From assembly GCF_017742215.1 (NCBI RefSeq), contig NZ_JAGHKP010000001.1:1798001-1862000 (forward strand): 64,000 nucleotides of DNA. Reading direction: 5' to 3'. Below the pieces are notes generated by a model that was given only the letters and a program-made list of their open reading frames with translations, was not told the origin of the DNA and did no database searches. The stretch is from Chitinophaga chungangae. Lineage in GTDB: Bacteria > Bacteroidota > Bacteroidia > Chitinophagales > Chitinophagaceae. Shown piece after piece: positions 33,958 to 42,175 of this stretch (position 1 is the first letter of the stretch; each line of letters begins with the position of its first letter). The position numbers were made by a program, and so were the translations under genes.

Positions 33958-34305
33958 CTACCGGTTCATCTGGTAAGTATACAGTTTTTTTATCTTCCCG
34001 TTCTCCATTTCAAATACATCGCAGAATACGGCATCGAGTTGGTTGCCGTCCTTAAAACTCGCCTTCACGGCGCCTTCCGCGATCACCACATTATTTTCTT
34101 CAGACATTCTCGATATCGTGATCCCCGGTTTGCCGGTGAACGCATCGTTGTGTATCTCGCCGGCAAAGGCCGTTTTGCCTTTGATGTCGATAAAACCGGG
34201 CATGTACCAGGCCACGTCTTCGGTAAGGCAGGACAGTATCTTGGCGTCGTTCCCTTCGTTGAAGCCTTCGATGTACAGTTCGACCGTTTGTTTGTTTTCT
34301 GACAT
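33958..34305 (-). CDS. NTF2-like (SnoaL-type) protein
   Basis: A 115-residue nuclear-transport-factor-2-like protein. The N-terminal helix VELYIEGFNEGNDAKILSCLTEDVAWYMPG and the later strands with DVFEMENGKIKKLYTY are typical of SnoaL-like proteins, which form a cone-shaped ligand pocket. No catalytic residues can be assigned. Its start is 54 nt from the divergent PhnA gene, and its end lies 1 nt from the decayed DUF1905 remnant. Confidence 0.85.
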   Translation of the reverse strand: MSENKQTVELYIEGFNEGNDAKILSCLTEDVAWYMPGFIDIKGKTAFAGEIHNDAFTGKPGITISRMSEENNVVIAEGAVKASFKDGNQLDAVFCDVFEMENGKIKKLYTYQMNR

Positions 34306-34332
34306 AAAAAAGGTTTAAATGTTTAAATATAC

Positions 34333-34340
34333 TAGTTTTG
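34333..34340 (+). promoter_or_regulatory. -7 promoter box of the PhnA gene
   Basis: TAGTTTTG matches the Bacteroidota TAnnTTTG consensus and lies 19 nt before the PhnA start codon. The TGYCG half-sites found at other promoters are absent at the equivalent position. Confidence 0.5.
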
Positions 34341-34359
34341 TGCGCCTAAAAAAGAGGTT

Positions 34360-34941
34360 ATGATCCAGGAAGAGCAATTAAAAAGCCGGAGCGGAAATCA
34401 ATGCGAAATGTGCGCTTCCGGCAACGGGCTGAAAACGTACGTGTTGCCGCAAACGCCCGCCGGTATTAAAGACGATGCCGTATACCTTTGCGGTAAATGC
34501 CTCGTGCAGGTGGAAAAACAGGAAGAGCCGGACCACGCTCACTGGCAATGCCTTGGCACGGCCATGTGGAGCGAAGTGCCCGCCGTGCAGGTGCTGGCCT
34601 GGCGCATGCTGAGCCGGATGCGGCAGGAAAGCTGGGCGCAGGAAAAACTGGACATGATGTACCTCGACGACGAAACCCTTGCCTGGGCGAGGGCCGCGGG
34701 CGACGCGGATAACGATGGCACGGTGGACCTTCACCGGGACTGCAACGGCAACCAGCTGCGTAACGACGATACCGTGGTGCTCACCAAATCGCTGGACGTA
34801 AAAGGCACTTCGCTGAACGCCAAAATGGGCACGGTCGTGAAAAACATCCGGCTGGTACCGGACAATACAGAGCAGATCGAAGGAAAGATCGAAGGTCAAC
34901 TGATCGTGATATTGACAAAATATATAAGAAAACAAGGCTGA
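34360..34941 (+). CDS. PhnA/YjdM domain protein
   Basis: A 193-residue protein of the PhnA (YjdM) family. It begins with a zinc-ribbon made by Cys15/Cys18 and Cys44/Cys47 (CEMC, CGKC) and ends with the PhnA beta-barrel: DCNGNQLRNDDTVVLTKSLDVKGTSLNAKMGTVVKNIRL. Despite the old name, the family is not phosphonoacetate hydrolase; its role is unknown. It carries an extra middle segment (WARAAGDADNDGTVDLHRDC) with an EF-hand-like acidic loop. Followed at 24 nt by an esterase and then a methyltransferase, which may be co-transcribed. Confidence 0.87.
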   Translation: MIQEEQLKSRSGNQCEMCASGNGLKTYVLPQTPAGIKDDAVYLCGKCLVQVEKQEEPDHAHWQCLGTAMWSEVPAVQVLAWRMLSRMRQESWAQEKLDMMYLDDETLAWARAAGDADNDGTVDLHRDCNGNQLRNDDTVVLTKSLDVKGTSLNAKMGTVVKNIRLVPDNTEQIEGKIEGQLIVILTKYIRKQG

Positions 34942-34965
34942 CGGTTTTTTTAGTAAATTAAGGGT

Positions 34966-35907
34966 ATGAAAAAGCCCCTGTTCTTCCTTACCGTTCTGTT
35001 TAGCCTCATTGTACAGGCCCGCGCGCAGCAAACGCCCGGCAAATTCACCATAGAGATCAATTACCTGCTCGCTCTTCCCGAAGGGTATGCGGCAGGTACC
35101 GCTAAAAAATGGCCGCTCGTGCTGTTCCTGCACGGTTCCGGCGAAAGCGGCAACGATCTTGAGAAAGTAAAAGTGCATGCCCTTCCCAAACTGCTGGAAG
35201 AAGGCAAAAAATTCCCCTTCATCGTGGTCAGCCCGCAATCCAGCGGGTTCGGCTGGGACGCGGAGCAGCTCTACCGCCTGCTGCTCGATATCAAAAAGAA
35301 ATACCGGGTAGACGACGACAGGGTATACCTTACCGGCCTGAGCATGGGCGGTTTCGGCACCTGGTCGCTCGCCGCGAGGCATCCCGAAACGTTTGCGGCC
35401 ATCGCGCCGATATGCGGCGGCGGGAACCCGGAAGAAGCCTGGAAAATGCGTTACCTGCCCGTATGGTGTTTTCATGGCGCAAAAGATAATGTAGTGCCCA
35501 TCACCGCCAGCCAGCGCATGATCACCGCGCTGAAACCGTTCCGTTCCGAAGTTAAATTCACCGTATATCCCGAAGCCGGCCACGACAGCTGGACCGAAAC
35601 CTATAACAACGACAGCCTCTATACCTGGCTGCTCTCTCATTCCCGCCACCAGTTCAAACCCGTTACGCTGAGCGAAAAACAATTGTCTTCGCGCGAAGGG
35701 CTGTACGTGAGCGGTAAAGACACGGTGGTGATCACCGCGCAGAACGGAGGGCTGATGGCGAAACACGGCCCGCACACTACGCCGCTGAAAGCCGCGGCAC
35801 CCGATATTTTCTACTGGGCTGAAAAACTGCCGATGGACGTGGAGTTCACCAAAGAAGGTTTTGTGTTGCGCAGGGATGTGGAAGAACGTTTCCGTAAAAT
35901 CAAATAA
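34966..35907 (+). CDS. Secreted alpha/beta-hydrolase (dienelactone hydrolase/carboxylesterase-like)
   Basis: A 313-residue protein with a signal peptide (LTVLFSLIVQARAQQ) and an alpha/beta-hydrolase fold. The oxyanion region is LFLHGSGESGNDLEK (about 53-67), the nucleophile Ser126 is in GLSMGG, the acid is probably Asp174 (GAKDNVVP) and the base His206 (EAGHDSW), so the triad is complete. The family includes feruloyl and acetyl esterases of plant cell wall breakdown and peptidase-like members. The last 80 residues form an extra C-terminal beta region. It may be transcribed with the methyltransferase 6 nt downstream. Confidence 0.87.
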   Translation: MKKPLFFLTVLFSLIVQARAQQTPGKFTIEINYLLALPEGYAAGTAKKWPLVLFLHGSGESGNDLEKVKVHALPKLLEEGKKFPFIVVSPQSSGFGWDAEQLYRLLLDIKKKYRVDDDRVYLTGLSMGGFGTWSLAARHPETFAAIAPICGGGNPEEAWKMRYLPVWCFHGAKDNVVPITASQRMITALKPFRSEVKFTVYPEAGHDSWTETYNNDSLYTWLLSHSRHQFKPVTLSEKQLSSREGLYVSGKDTVVITAQNGGLMAKHGPHTTPLKAAAPDIFYWAEKLPMDVEFTKEGFVLRRDVEERFRKIK

Positions 35908-35913
35908 CCCGTT

Positions 35914-36714
35914 ATGGCCAATACCGCAGAAGACCGGGCACGGATGCCCGAAGGCACGCAAAAAGTACTGGATAAAAGAACGCTCGTTACCGATAATAAA
36001 AACCTGCTCAAATACCTGCGCCCTGGCATGCACGTGCTGGACGTGGGCTGCGGCTCCGGTTCCATTACCAAAGGCATGGCGGAGATCGTTGGCCCCGAAG
36101 GGAAAGTGACCGGCATCGACCCGGGGGAAGCGCTGATCGCGCAGGCGCAGGCGAACTACGGGGACGTTCCCGGGCTTACGTTCCAACGCGCCGATATCCA
36201 TACTTTCAACAACGGGGAATTGTACGATGTGATCAGTTCTGCCCGCGTGCTGCAATGGCTGGCCAATCCCATCGAAGCGCTGGGAAAAATGCGGCGGCTG
36301 CTGAAAAAGGACGGCGTGCTCGCGATCCTCGACTACAACCACGAAAAAATATCCTGGCAACCCGCGCTGCCGCCGGCCATGCGGCGGTTTTACGACGCTT
36401 TCCTGCAATGGCGGAAAGATGTGGGCTTCGACAACCACATTGCGGATAACCTGGCTGAAATGTTCCATGCCACGGGTTTTTCGTCCGTCAACGTGGAGCC
36501 GCATATGGAACTTACGCAAAAAGGCGACGCGCATTTTATCAGCAAAGCGGGCATATGGGCCGAAGTAGCCGAAACCCGCGGCCATCAGCTGGTGAAAGAC
36601 GGCTACATTACGGAAGCCGAAAGGCTGGCCGCCGTTGAAGCGTACAACGCCTGGCTGGCCGGCGAAGGGGAACAAATGCAGCTGTACCTGCTCGCCGTGG
36701 AAGCCCGTATGTGA
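35914..36714 (+). CDS. Class I SAM-dependent methyltransferase
   Basis: A 266-residue cytosolic methyltransferase. Motif I is HVLDVGCGSGSITKGMAEIV (about 41-60), followed by GKVTGIDPGEALIAQA (motif II) and FNNGELYDVISSARVLQWLANPIEALGKMRRLLKKDGVLAILDY (motifs post-II/III). This resembles UbiE/arsenite-type methyltransferases, but no conserved cysteines point to metal chemistry and the acceptor is unknown. It starts 6 nt after the esterase gene. Confidence 0.9.
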   Translation: MANTAEDRARMPEGTQKVLDKRTLVTDNKNLLKYLRPGMHVLDVGCGSGSITKGMAEIVGPEGKVTGIDPGEALIAQAQANYGDVPGLTFQRADIHTFNNGELYDVISSARVLQWLANPIEALGKMRRLLKKDGVLAILDYNHEKISWQPALPPAMRRFYDAFLQWRKDVGFDNHIADNLAEMFHATGFSSVNVEPHMELTQKGDAHFISKAGIWAEVAETRGHQLVKDGYITEAERLAAVEAYNAWLAGEGEQMQLYLLAVEARM

Positions 36715-37045
36715 CGGGTGTTTCAAGCGCTCTTTTGTTTTCCCGCCAATATCTTTTTTAACATTAGCGCAATCATAATGATCAGCATGGTGTTCCGTTT
36801 CCTGCAAAGATGCCGGGAAGGGAGCGGCTTGCCTGAGAAAATCCAATGGGTTGTTGAATCTAAGGCATGAACCGTTGGCGAGCAGGTTTTTTGCAGGAGT
36901 GCAGGCGCCGCCATTGGGCCCGTAATGCCAGTCCTGCCGCGCCACCGACGAATATGGGATGTTTACCGAAAACAGGGATGCGCAGCCCGGGGCAAAAATT
37001 TTTCCGTTTTTGTCATGCAGGGGGATTTCTTAAACCGGTGTTTCT
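36715..37045. other. Non-coding stretch
   Basis: There is no gene here. A minus-strand open stretch ending at 36723 (ending MLIIMIALMLKKILAGKQ) has no recognisable family and no good start. The sequence becomes AT-rich towards the promoter element at 37046. Confidence 0.5.
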
Positions 37046-37085
37046 GCTGCTGACATAAGGCTGTCAAACCCCCGTTCTATTTTTG
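37046..37085 (+). promoter_or_regulatory. Conserved upstream element and -7 box of the VOC gene at 37106
   Basis: Bases 37046-37072 are identical to 713-739 upstream of the DinB gene. The -7 box TATTTTTG (37078-37085) is a perfect TAnnTTTG match and lies 20 nt before the start codon. The motif core is CTGACA/CTGTCA at 11-nt spacing followed by AACCCC. Confidence 0.65.
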
Positions 37086-37105
37086 TTTCAACAAAACCGA
37101 ACGAT

Positions 37106-37522
37106 ATGGCAAAAACACAACAACCTTTGCGTGGCCTTGCGAACATCAGTTTTTACGCGGCAGACCTGCAGGCGGCCAAAGAATGGTACAGCGGATTTTT
37201 CGGCGTACAGCCGTATTTCGAAGTGCCGGGTTATATCGAGTTCCGGATCGGCGACTACCAGCACGAATTCGGCATCATCGACGCGGCATATGCTCCCAAA
37301 GCCATGGCCCCCGGCCCCGGCGGTGCGATCACTTACTGGCATACAGACGATGTAGAAGCAACATTTGCAAAACTCCTGCAGCACGGCTGCAAACAATACG
37401 AGCCCGTTATCAAACGCGGGGAGGGTTTTGTTACGGCTGCCGTGACGGACCCTTTCGGCAACGTGCTCGGCGTAATGTACAACGCGCATTACCTGGCCGT
37501 GCTGGCGGCGCGGAAAGGATGA
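37106..37522 (+). CDS. VOC family glyoxalase-like protein
   Basis: A 138-residue single-domain glyoxalase/bleomycin-resistance-like protein. The N-terminal LANISFYAADLQAAKEWYSGFFGVQP and the C-terminal TAAVTDPFGNVLGVMYNAHY are family signatures; DPFGN is the standard metal-side strand. The ligand is unknown. The start region (ATGGCAAAAACACA) resembles that of the DinB gene (ATGGCAAACACGA), part of a wider similarity that includes the 27-nt promoter element. Single gene. Confidence 0.9.
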   Translation: MAKTQQPLRGLANISFYAADLQAAKEWYSGFFGVQPYFEVPGYIEFRIGDYQHEFGIIDAAYAPKAMAPGPGGAITYWHTDDVEATFAKLLQHGCKQYEPVIKRGEGFVTAAVTDPFGNVLGVMYNAHYLAVLAARKG

Positions 37523-37622
37523 AAACGCACTGACCCACTCTCCATTCAGGCATAAATAATGAAACGGTCCCGGTAAGCCCGGAACACAGATTGGCAAAGC
37601 CTATTAGCCCGAACGTAATGCT

Positions 37623-37692
37623 AATGTCGTAAATGGCCCACGGGAATGTCGTTTTCACCATCCTTCCGGCCGGGAAAGGTTGCCTAACTTCG
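37623..37692 (+). promoter_or_regulatory. Direct-repeat activator site D and -7-like box of the DUF1905 gene
   Basis: Perfect direct repeat AATGTCG (37623-37629 and 37645-37651), spaced 22 nt. The second copy starts exactly 40 nt before TAACTTCG (37685-37692), one mismatch from TAnnTTTG. TAAATGGCCC follows the first half-site. Confidence 0.65.
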
Positions 37693-37714
37693 GGATGTAC
37701 TAAAACCATGATGT

Positions 37715-38014
37715 ATGGCACATCCTGCTAAAACCCCCGCCGCTTTGCCCCGGCAATTCTCCGCCCGGCAGCTCAAAAGCCCGGCCAAAGGCGGCTGGAC
37801 TTACCTCATCTGGCCGGAATCCGTTGCGTTCTTCGGCACGCGCGGGCTTGTAAAAGTACGTGGCACCATCGACGGCCACCCGTTCCGCAGCTCTTTTATG
37901 GCGCTGGGCGACGGCACGCATAAACTGCCCGTTAAGGCGGACCTGCGCGAAGCGCTGGGAAAATCCGAAGGCGATAGCGTGACCGTGGTGCTGCAGGAGC
38001 GCATTACGTCCTGA
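37715..38014 (+). CDS. DUF1905 domain protein
   Basis: A 99-residue protein made almost wholly of one DUF1905 small beta-barrel domain: [72 protein letters not shown]. It lacks the C-terminal YdeI-like helical domain that often follows, unlike the decayed relative at 33743. Function is unknown. It is a single gene under activator site D. Confidence 0.88.
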   Translation: MAHPAKTPAALPRQFSARQLKSPAKGGWTYLIWPESVAFFGTRGLVKVRGTIDGHPFRSSFMALGDGTHKLPVKADLREALGKSEGDSVTVVLQERITS

Positions 38015-38116
38015 GTTCCGCAGAATTAAGTGTCGTTCATACATTCTTCTTGCATTTGGACATATTTCTTTTTACTTTAAGCCATTGTAATTCGTCAAAA
38101 CAGACCTCTACATACA

Positions 38117-41100
38117 ATGGTAAAAAGCTCCACGTTGCACAAAAAGCTGCAAGCCCTTTTTTTCGTTTCCCTGCCGGTGGCGGCCGCGTGCCTGCCGGGC
38201 TGCAAACAGCCTACATTGGAAGAACGGCGCATCAAACTGATGGATTCCTCCTTTACCGCACATTTCGCGGATTCCGTGAACGCTTCCGTAAAACCGGAAC
38301 TGGCCGATGGTTTAACGCTCAAACTCTGGGGCATCGATTCCCTCGTGATCTCGCCGATCGCGATCGATATAGACGACCAGGGGAAACTGTATTACACCAC
38401 CACCAACCGCCAGAAACATTCCGAATTCGACATCCGCGGGCATCGCGATTGGGAGATCCCTTCTATCAGCCTGCAAACGGTGGAAGACCGGCGGGCTTTC
38501 CTGCATAAGGAACTTTCCCCCGAAAACAGCGACCGGAACAAATGGCTGGCAGACCTTAACGGCGACAGCTCGCACGACTGGCGCGACCTTGCCATCGAAA
38601 AAGACAATGTGTTCCGCCTCGAAGACCTAAACGGCGACGGTGTTGCCGATCAGTCGCAGCTGGTGGTGGACGATTTTAATAATGAAGTGGACGATGTGGC
38701 CGGTGGCGTGCTGGCAGACGGGGAAGACCTTTACGTGACCATCGCGCCGGATCTCTGGAAGATGAAAGACAAAAACGGCGACGGCGTAGCGGACGATAAA
38801 ACCTCGCTTTCGCATGGTTACGGCATTCACATCGGTTTCAGCGGTCACGGCATGAGCGGGGTGGAAATGGGCCCCGACGGAAGGATCTACTGGCAGATCG
38901 GCGATATCGGCTTCAACGGCGTTGGCCCTGACGGGCAGAAGTGGGAACATCCCAACAGCGGCGTGATAGCGCGTTCCAATCCTGACGGCAGCGACTTCGA
39001 GGTATTCGCTTACGGCAACCGCAATACGCACGAATTCGTATTCGATGAATACGGCAACCTCATCAGTGAGGACAACGACGGCGACCATCCCGGGGAAAAA
39101 GAACGCCTCGTATACGTGGTGAACGGCGCGGACATTGGCTGGCGCAGCAACTGGCAATACGGCAAATACCGCGACCCGCTCAACAATACTTATAAAGTCT
39201 GGATGGAAGAAAAAATGTACCTGCCCCGCTGGGAAGGCCAGGCGGCGTACATCACGCCATGCATCAGCAATTTCGTGAGCGGCCCTGCGGGTATGGTGTA
39301 CAACCCAGGCACCGCGCTGAGCCCCGAATATAAAAACACCTTTTTCATCGCCGAATTCGTGGGTTCGCCCGCGGCTTCCGGCATTCACAGTTTTAAACTG
39401 AATGCCAAAGGCGCAAGTTTCGAGCTGGGCGAGCACAAAAAGATATTGGGCGGCGTATTGCCCACCGGTCTTGACTTTGGGCCTGACGGCGCTTTATACG
39501 TTGCCGACTGGATCGAAGGATGGGACACGCACAACTTCGGCCGTATCTGGAAACTCGATTACAAAGATGCAGCGGGCACGGCTATACGGAATGAAGTAAA
39601 AACTTTACTGGCGGCCGATTTCAGCGACCGCAAAGAAGCCGATCTCGCCAAATTGCTCGGTCATGCAGACATGCGGGTGAGAATGAAAGCACAGTTCGAG
39701 CTGGCGAAACGCGGCGGGAAAGGCGCTGACGCGCTGAAGCAGGCATTGCAGCCGGGACACAGCCAGCTGAGCCGCATACACGGCATCTGGGGTATCAGCC
39801 AGATGGCGCGTAAAGACAAACAATACGCCACGGCGCTGCTGCCTTTGCTGAAAGACGCCGATCCCGAGATCAGGGCGCAGGCCGCGAAATGGCTGGGCGA
39901 TATGAAATACCGCGAAGCGGGCGCCGAACTGGTGCCTGTTTTGAAAGACACGGCCGCACGCGCGCGTTTCTTCGCGGCGGAAGCTTTGGGCAGGATTCAA
40001 TACGAACCGGCCATTCAACCGATCATCGCTATGCTTGAGCAGAACAACGATGTGGACGCGTACCTGCGCCATGCCGGCAGCCTTGCCCTTGCAAGAATCG
40101 GTAAGGCGGGGCCGTTGAGCGCTTTGGCGAAACATCCTTCCAGGGCGCTGAGAATAGCCGCGGTAGTGGCTTTGAGAAGAATGAGCAATCCTGGCATTGC
40201 GGCGTTCCTGCAAGACCAGGACGAGTTCGTGGTAACGGAAGCGGCGCGCGCTATCAACGACGATCTTTCCATTAAAGACGCATTGCCTGCGCTGGCGGGC
40301 TTGCTCAATACGACAACTTTCACCAACGAAGCGCTCATCCGCCGCGTGATCAGCGCTAACCTTCGCGTGGGCAACGATGCGGCTTTGGACGCATTGACCG
40401 CATACGCACAGAACGATAAAAACCCAGATACGATGCGCGCAGAAGCCGTGGACGTGATCAGCGTTTGGGCGAAACCCTCCGTGCTGGACAGGGTAGACGG
40501 CCGCCTGCGTGGCCCCGTGGAAAGAGACCCCGCGAAAGTAGCCGCAAAAACGGGCGCGGCGCTTACCGCCCTGTTGCAGAACAGATCGCTGGTGGTAAGG
40601 CTGAGCGCGGCAGAGGCCGTTCAAAAGCTCGATATCAAATCCGCCGCCGCGCCGCTACTGGCGTCGTTGCAGGCAGACCGCGAGCCCGCCATGCGTTCCG
40701 CTTCGCTGAAATCGCTCGTGTCGCTGGGCGATCCGGCGCTGGTGGAAAAGGGCATCCGGCAGGCGCTGGCGGATAAAGAAAAATCCGTACGCGTAACCGG
40801 TCTTGATTTGCTCGAAAAAATGAACATCTCCAAAGACATTATGGTGAGCCTGCTCGCCAATGTGATCGATACCCGCACCCGGGAAGAAAAACAGGCCGCC
40901 GTGCTCACGCTGGGCAAGCTGCCGCTCGAAAACAGCGGCAAAGCCATCGAAGGTTTGCTGAACAAAATGGCCGCGGGCAAGCTCGGCCCGGACCTGTACC
41001 TCGAACTGGGCGAAGCTATCGACAGCACACGTTCCACCCAGCTGGCGGCGCGTTACAAGGAGATCAGCAGTAAGTTCTCCACCAACGACGTGCTGGCTTC

Positions 41101-41542
41101 TTATGCGAGCAGCCTGGAAGGCGGCGACCCGCACCGCGGCCGGCAGATATTTTACCGCAACCAGAACGCGCAGTGTATGCGCTGCCATTCTTACGACGAC
41201 CGTGGCGGCAATGCCGGCCCGCGCCTCAATGGGGTGGCCAACCGTATTTCGCGCCAGCAGATCCTTGAATCGATCATTTCCCCCAGCGCGCGCCTGGCGC
41301 CGGGTTATGGCATGGTAACGCTGGAGCTGAAAGACGGTAAAAAACTGACCGGCGTATTGCAGGGAGAAACCAAAAACGGTCTCAAGATCAAGGAAGGGCT
41401 GGAGCCGGACAAAGAGATCGCGAATGCGGACATCGTGAAAAAGACGTTCTCGCCGTCTTCCATGCCGGATATGAAAACGTTGCTGTCTAAAAAGGAAATT
41501 CGCGATGTGGTGAGTTTCCTGGCGGAAGCGAAGGAAGACTAA
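38117..41542 (+). CDS. Large lipoprotein: PQQ-type beta-propeller, HEAT repeats and C-terminal cytochrome c domain
   Basis: A 1141-residue protein. A signal peptide ends with lipobox LPGC (about Cys33). Residues 60-480 form a glucose/sorbosone-dehydrogenase-like propeller (SGVEMGPDGRIYWQIGDIGF, LPTGLDFGPDGALYVADW) with calcium-type loops (DLNGDGVADQS, DKNGDGVADDK). Residues 520-960 are a long HEAT-repeat array. A single haem c site, CMRCH (1020-1024), follows, and then the PVC-type haem-binding domain. Such membrane-bound dehydrogenase homologues probably oxidise a sugar or alcohol in the periplasm and pass electrons through the bound haem; the substrate is unknown. Single gene with a terminator. 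Confidence 0.85.
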   Translation: MVKSSTLHKKLQALFFVSLPVAAACLPGCKQPTLEERRIKLMDSSFTAHFADSVNASVKPELADGLTLKLWGIDSLVISPIAIDIDDQGKLYYTTTNRQKHSEFDIRGHRDWEIPSISLQTVEDRRAFLHKELSPENSDRNKWLADLNGDSSHDWRDLAIEKDNVFRLEDLNGDGVADQSQLVVDDFNNEVDDVAGGVLADGEDLYVTIAPDLWKMKDKNGDGVADDKTSLSHGYGIHIGFSGHGMSGVEMGPDGRIYWQIGDIGFNGVGPDGQKWEHPNSGVIARSNPDGSDFEVFAYGNRNTHEFVFDEYGNLISEDNDGDHPGEKERLVYVVNGADIGWRSNWQYGKYRDPLNNTYKVWMEEKMYLPRWEGQAAYITPCISNFVSGPAGMVYNPGTALSPEYKNTFFIAEFVGSPAASGIHSFKLNAKGASFELGEHKKILGGVLPTGLDFGPDGALYVADWIEGWDTHNFGRIWKLDYKDAAGTAIRNEVKTLLAADFSDRKEADLAKLLGHADMRVRMKAQFELAKRGGKGADALKQALQPGHSQLSRIHGIWGISQMARKDKQYATALLPLLKDADPEIRAQAAKWLGDMKYREAGAELVPVLKDTAARARFFAAEALGRIQYEPAIQPIIAMLEQNNDVDAYLRHAGSLALARIGKAGPLSALAKHPSRALRIAAVVALRRMSNPGIAAFLQDQDEFVVTEAARAINDDLSIKDALPALAGLLNTTTFTNEALIRRVISANLRVGNDAALDALTAYAQNDKNPDTMRAEAVDVISVWAKPSVLDRVDGRLRGPVERDPAKVAAKTGAALTALLQNRSLVVRLSAAEAVQKLDIKSAAAPLLASLQADREPAMRSASLKSLVSLGDPALVEKGIRQALADKEKSVRVTGLDLLEKMNISKDIMVSLLANVIDTRTREEKQAAVLTLGKLPLENSGKAIEGLLNKMAAGKLGPDLYLELGEAIDSTRSTQLAARYKEISSKFSTNDVLASYASSLEGGDPHRGRQIFYRNQNAQCMRCHSYDDRGGNAGPRLNGVANRISRQQILESIISPSARLAPGYGMVTLELKDGKKLTGVLQGETKNGLKIKEGLEPDKEIANADIVKKTFSPSSMPDMKTLLSKKEIRDVVSFLAEAKED

Positions 41543-41562
41543 AACATCCCGCGTGATATGCG

Positions 41563-41595
41563 AAACCCTGCCTCAACCGGGCAGGGTTTTGTTTT
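41563..41595 (+). terminator. Rho-independent terminator
   Basis: AAACCCTGCC (41563-41572) pairs with GGCAGGGTTT (41580-41589), followed by TGTTTTT. It ends the propeller-HEAT-cytochrome gene. Confidence 0.82.
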
Positions 41596-41617
41596 TATCG
41601 CTGGTGCGTTCCGGTCG

Positions 41618-41989
41618 TTATTTTCTCAATGTTTTTTCGAGTTGTTCGAGATATGCCTCGAAAGCCCCGCTGATGGCGGTTTCCGTTACAGGCCGGAAGT
41701 TTCCTTTTTCCGCGCGGGCGGATTTGAAAAGGTATTCGCCCTGCGGCGTTTTGTCTATCTGCAGCACGGCTTCTCCCCGGTTCATGGGCAGGTAAGCGGC
41801 AGACGGTGCGGTATGATTGTCGAGCCATCGCTGGGCGAACCCCGCAAAATCGAGCAGGAGGGTGCGCGGCAGGCTGATGAACAATGTATCGTGAAGGTAT
41901 ACCTGCAGGTCGCCTTCCATGTATGCCAGGGCATCAAGTCCGGTGTCTGCGGCAGGTGTGTCGGTAATCTGAAAAATGATTTTTACCAT
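41618..41989 (-). CDS. Hypothetical protein
   Basis: A 123-residue soluble protein, not recognised. It has no signal peptide or membrane segment. It alternates short strands (LQVYLHDTLFISLPRTLLLDFAGFAQRWL, AVLQIDKTPQGEYLFKSARAEKG) and ends with a helix (AISGAFEAYLEQLEKTLRK), an alpha/beta layout. Codon use matches its neighbours better than the overlapping plus-strand frame does. It lies between the convergent cytochrome lipoprotein and the TonB receptor with gaps of 75 and 186 nt. Confidence 0.6.
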   Translation of the reverse strand: MVKIIFQITDTPAADTGLDALAYMEGDLQVYLHDTLFISLPRTLLLDFAGFAQRWLDNHTAPSAAYLPMNRGEAVLQIDKTPQGEYLFKSARAEKGNFRPVTETAISGAFEAYLEQLEKTLRK

Positions 41990-42117
41990 ATGCCGGCAAA
42001 GCTATTAATTAATTGCAAGATCAATAAAAATGGTTAAATGTTGCCCGGACGGCTCTTTTCGCCCCGGTGATACTGGTAGGGCTGCTGACAGTGATCGCAT
42101 TCCGGTATTCAAGATAC

Positions 42118-42154
42118 AAAAAAGCCGTATGAAACCATTGATTCATACGGCTTT
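42118..42154 (-). terminator. Terminator of the TonB-dependent receptor gene
   Basis: AAAGCCGTATGAA (42121-42133) pairs with TTCATACGGCTTT (42142-42154), a 13-bp stem. On the minus strand the stem runs into a T-run (complement of the A-run 42118-42123). Confidence 0.88.
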
Positions 42155-42175
42155 TCTGTAAATGTTATGATTTGC

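Noticed and set aside
34378..36945. An 855-codon open frame on the minus strand
   Set aside because: It lies antisense to the PhnA, esterase and methyltransferase genes, which have complete family motifs. The translation is rich in His, Arg, Gly and Phe with no recognisable domain, as expected of the complement of GC-rich coding DNA.
37431..37721. A minus-strand frame with a hydrophobic stretch (GLIGFANLCSGLTGTVSLF)
   Set aside because: It overlaps activator site D, the promoter of the DUF1905 gene and the end of the VOC gene. The start is not credible and no family fits.
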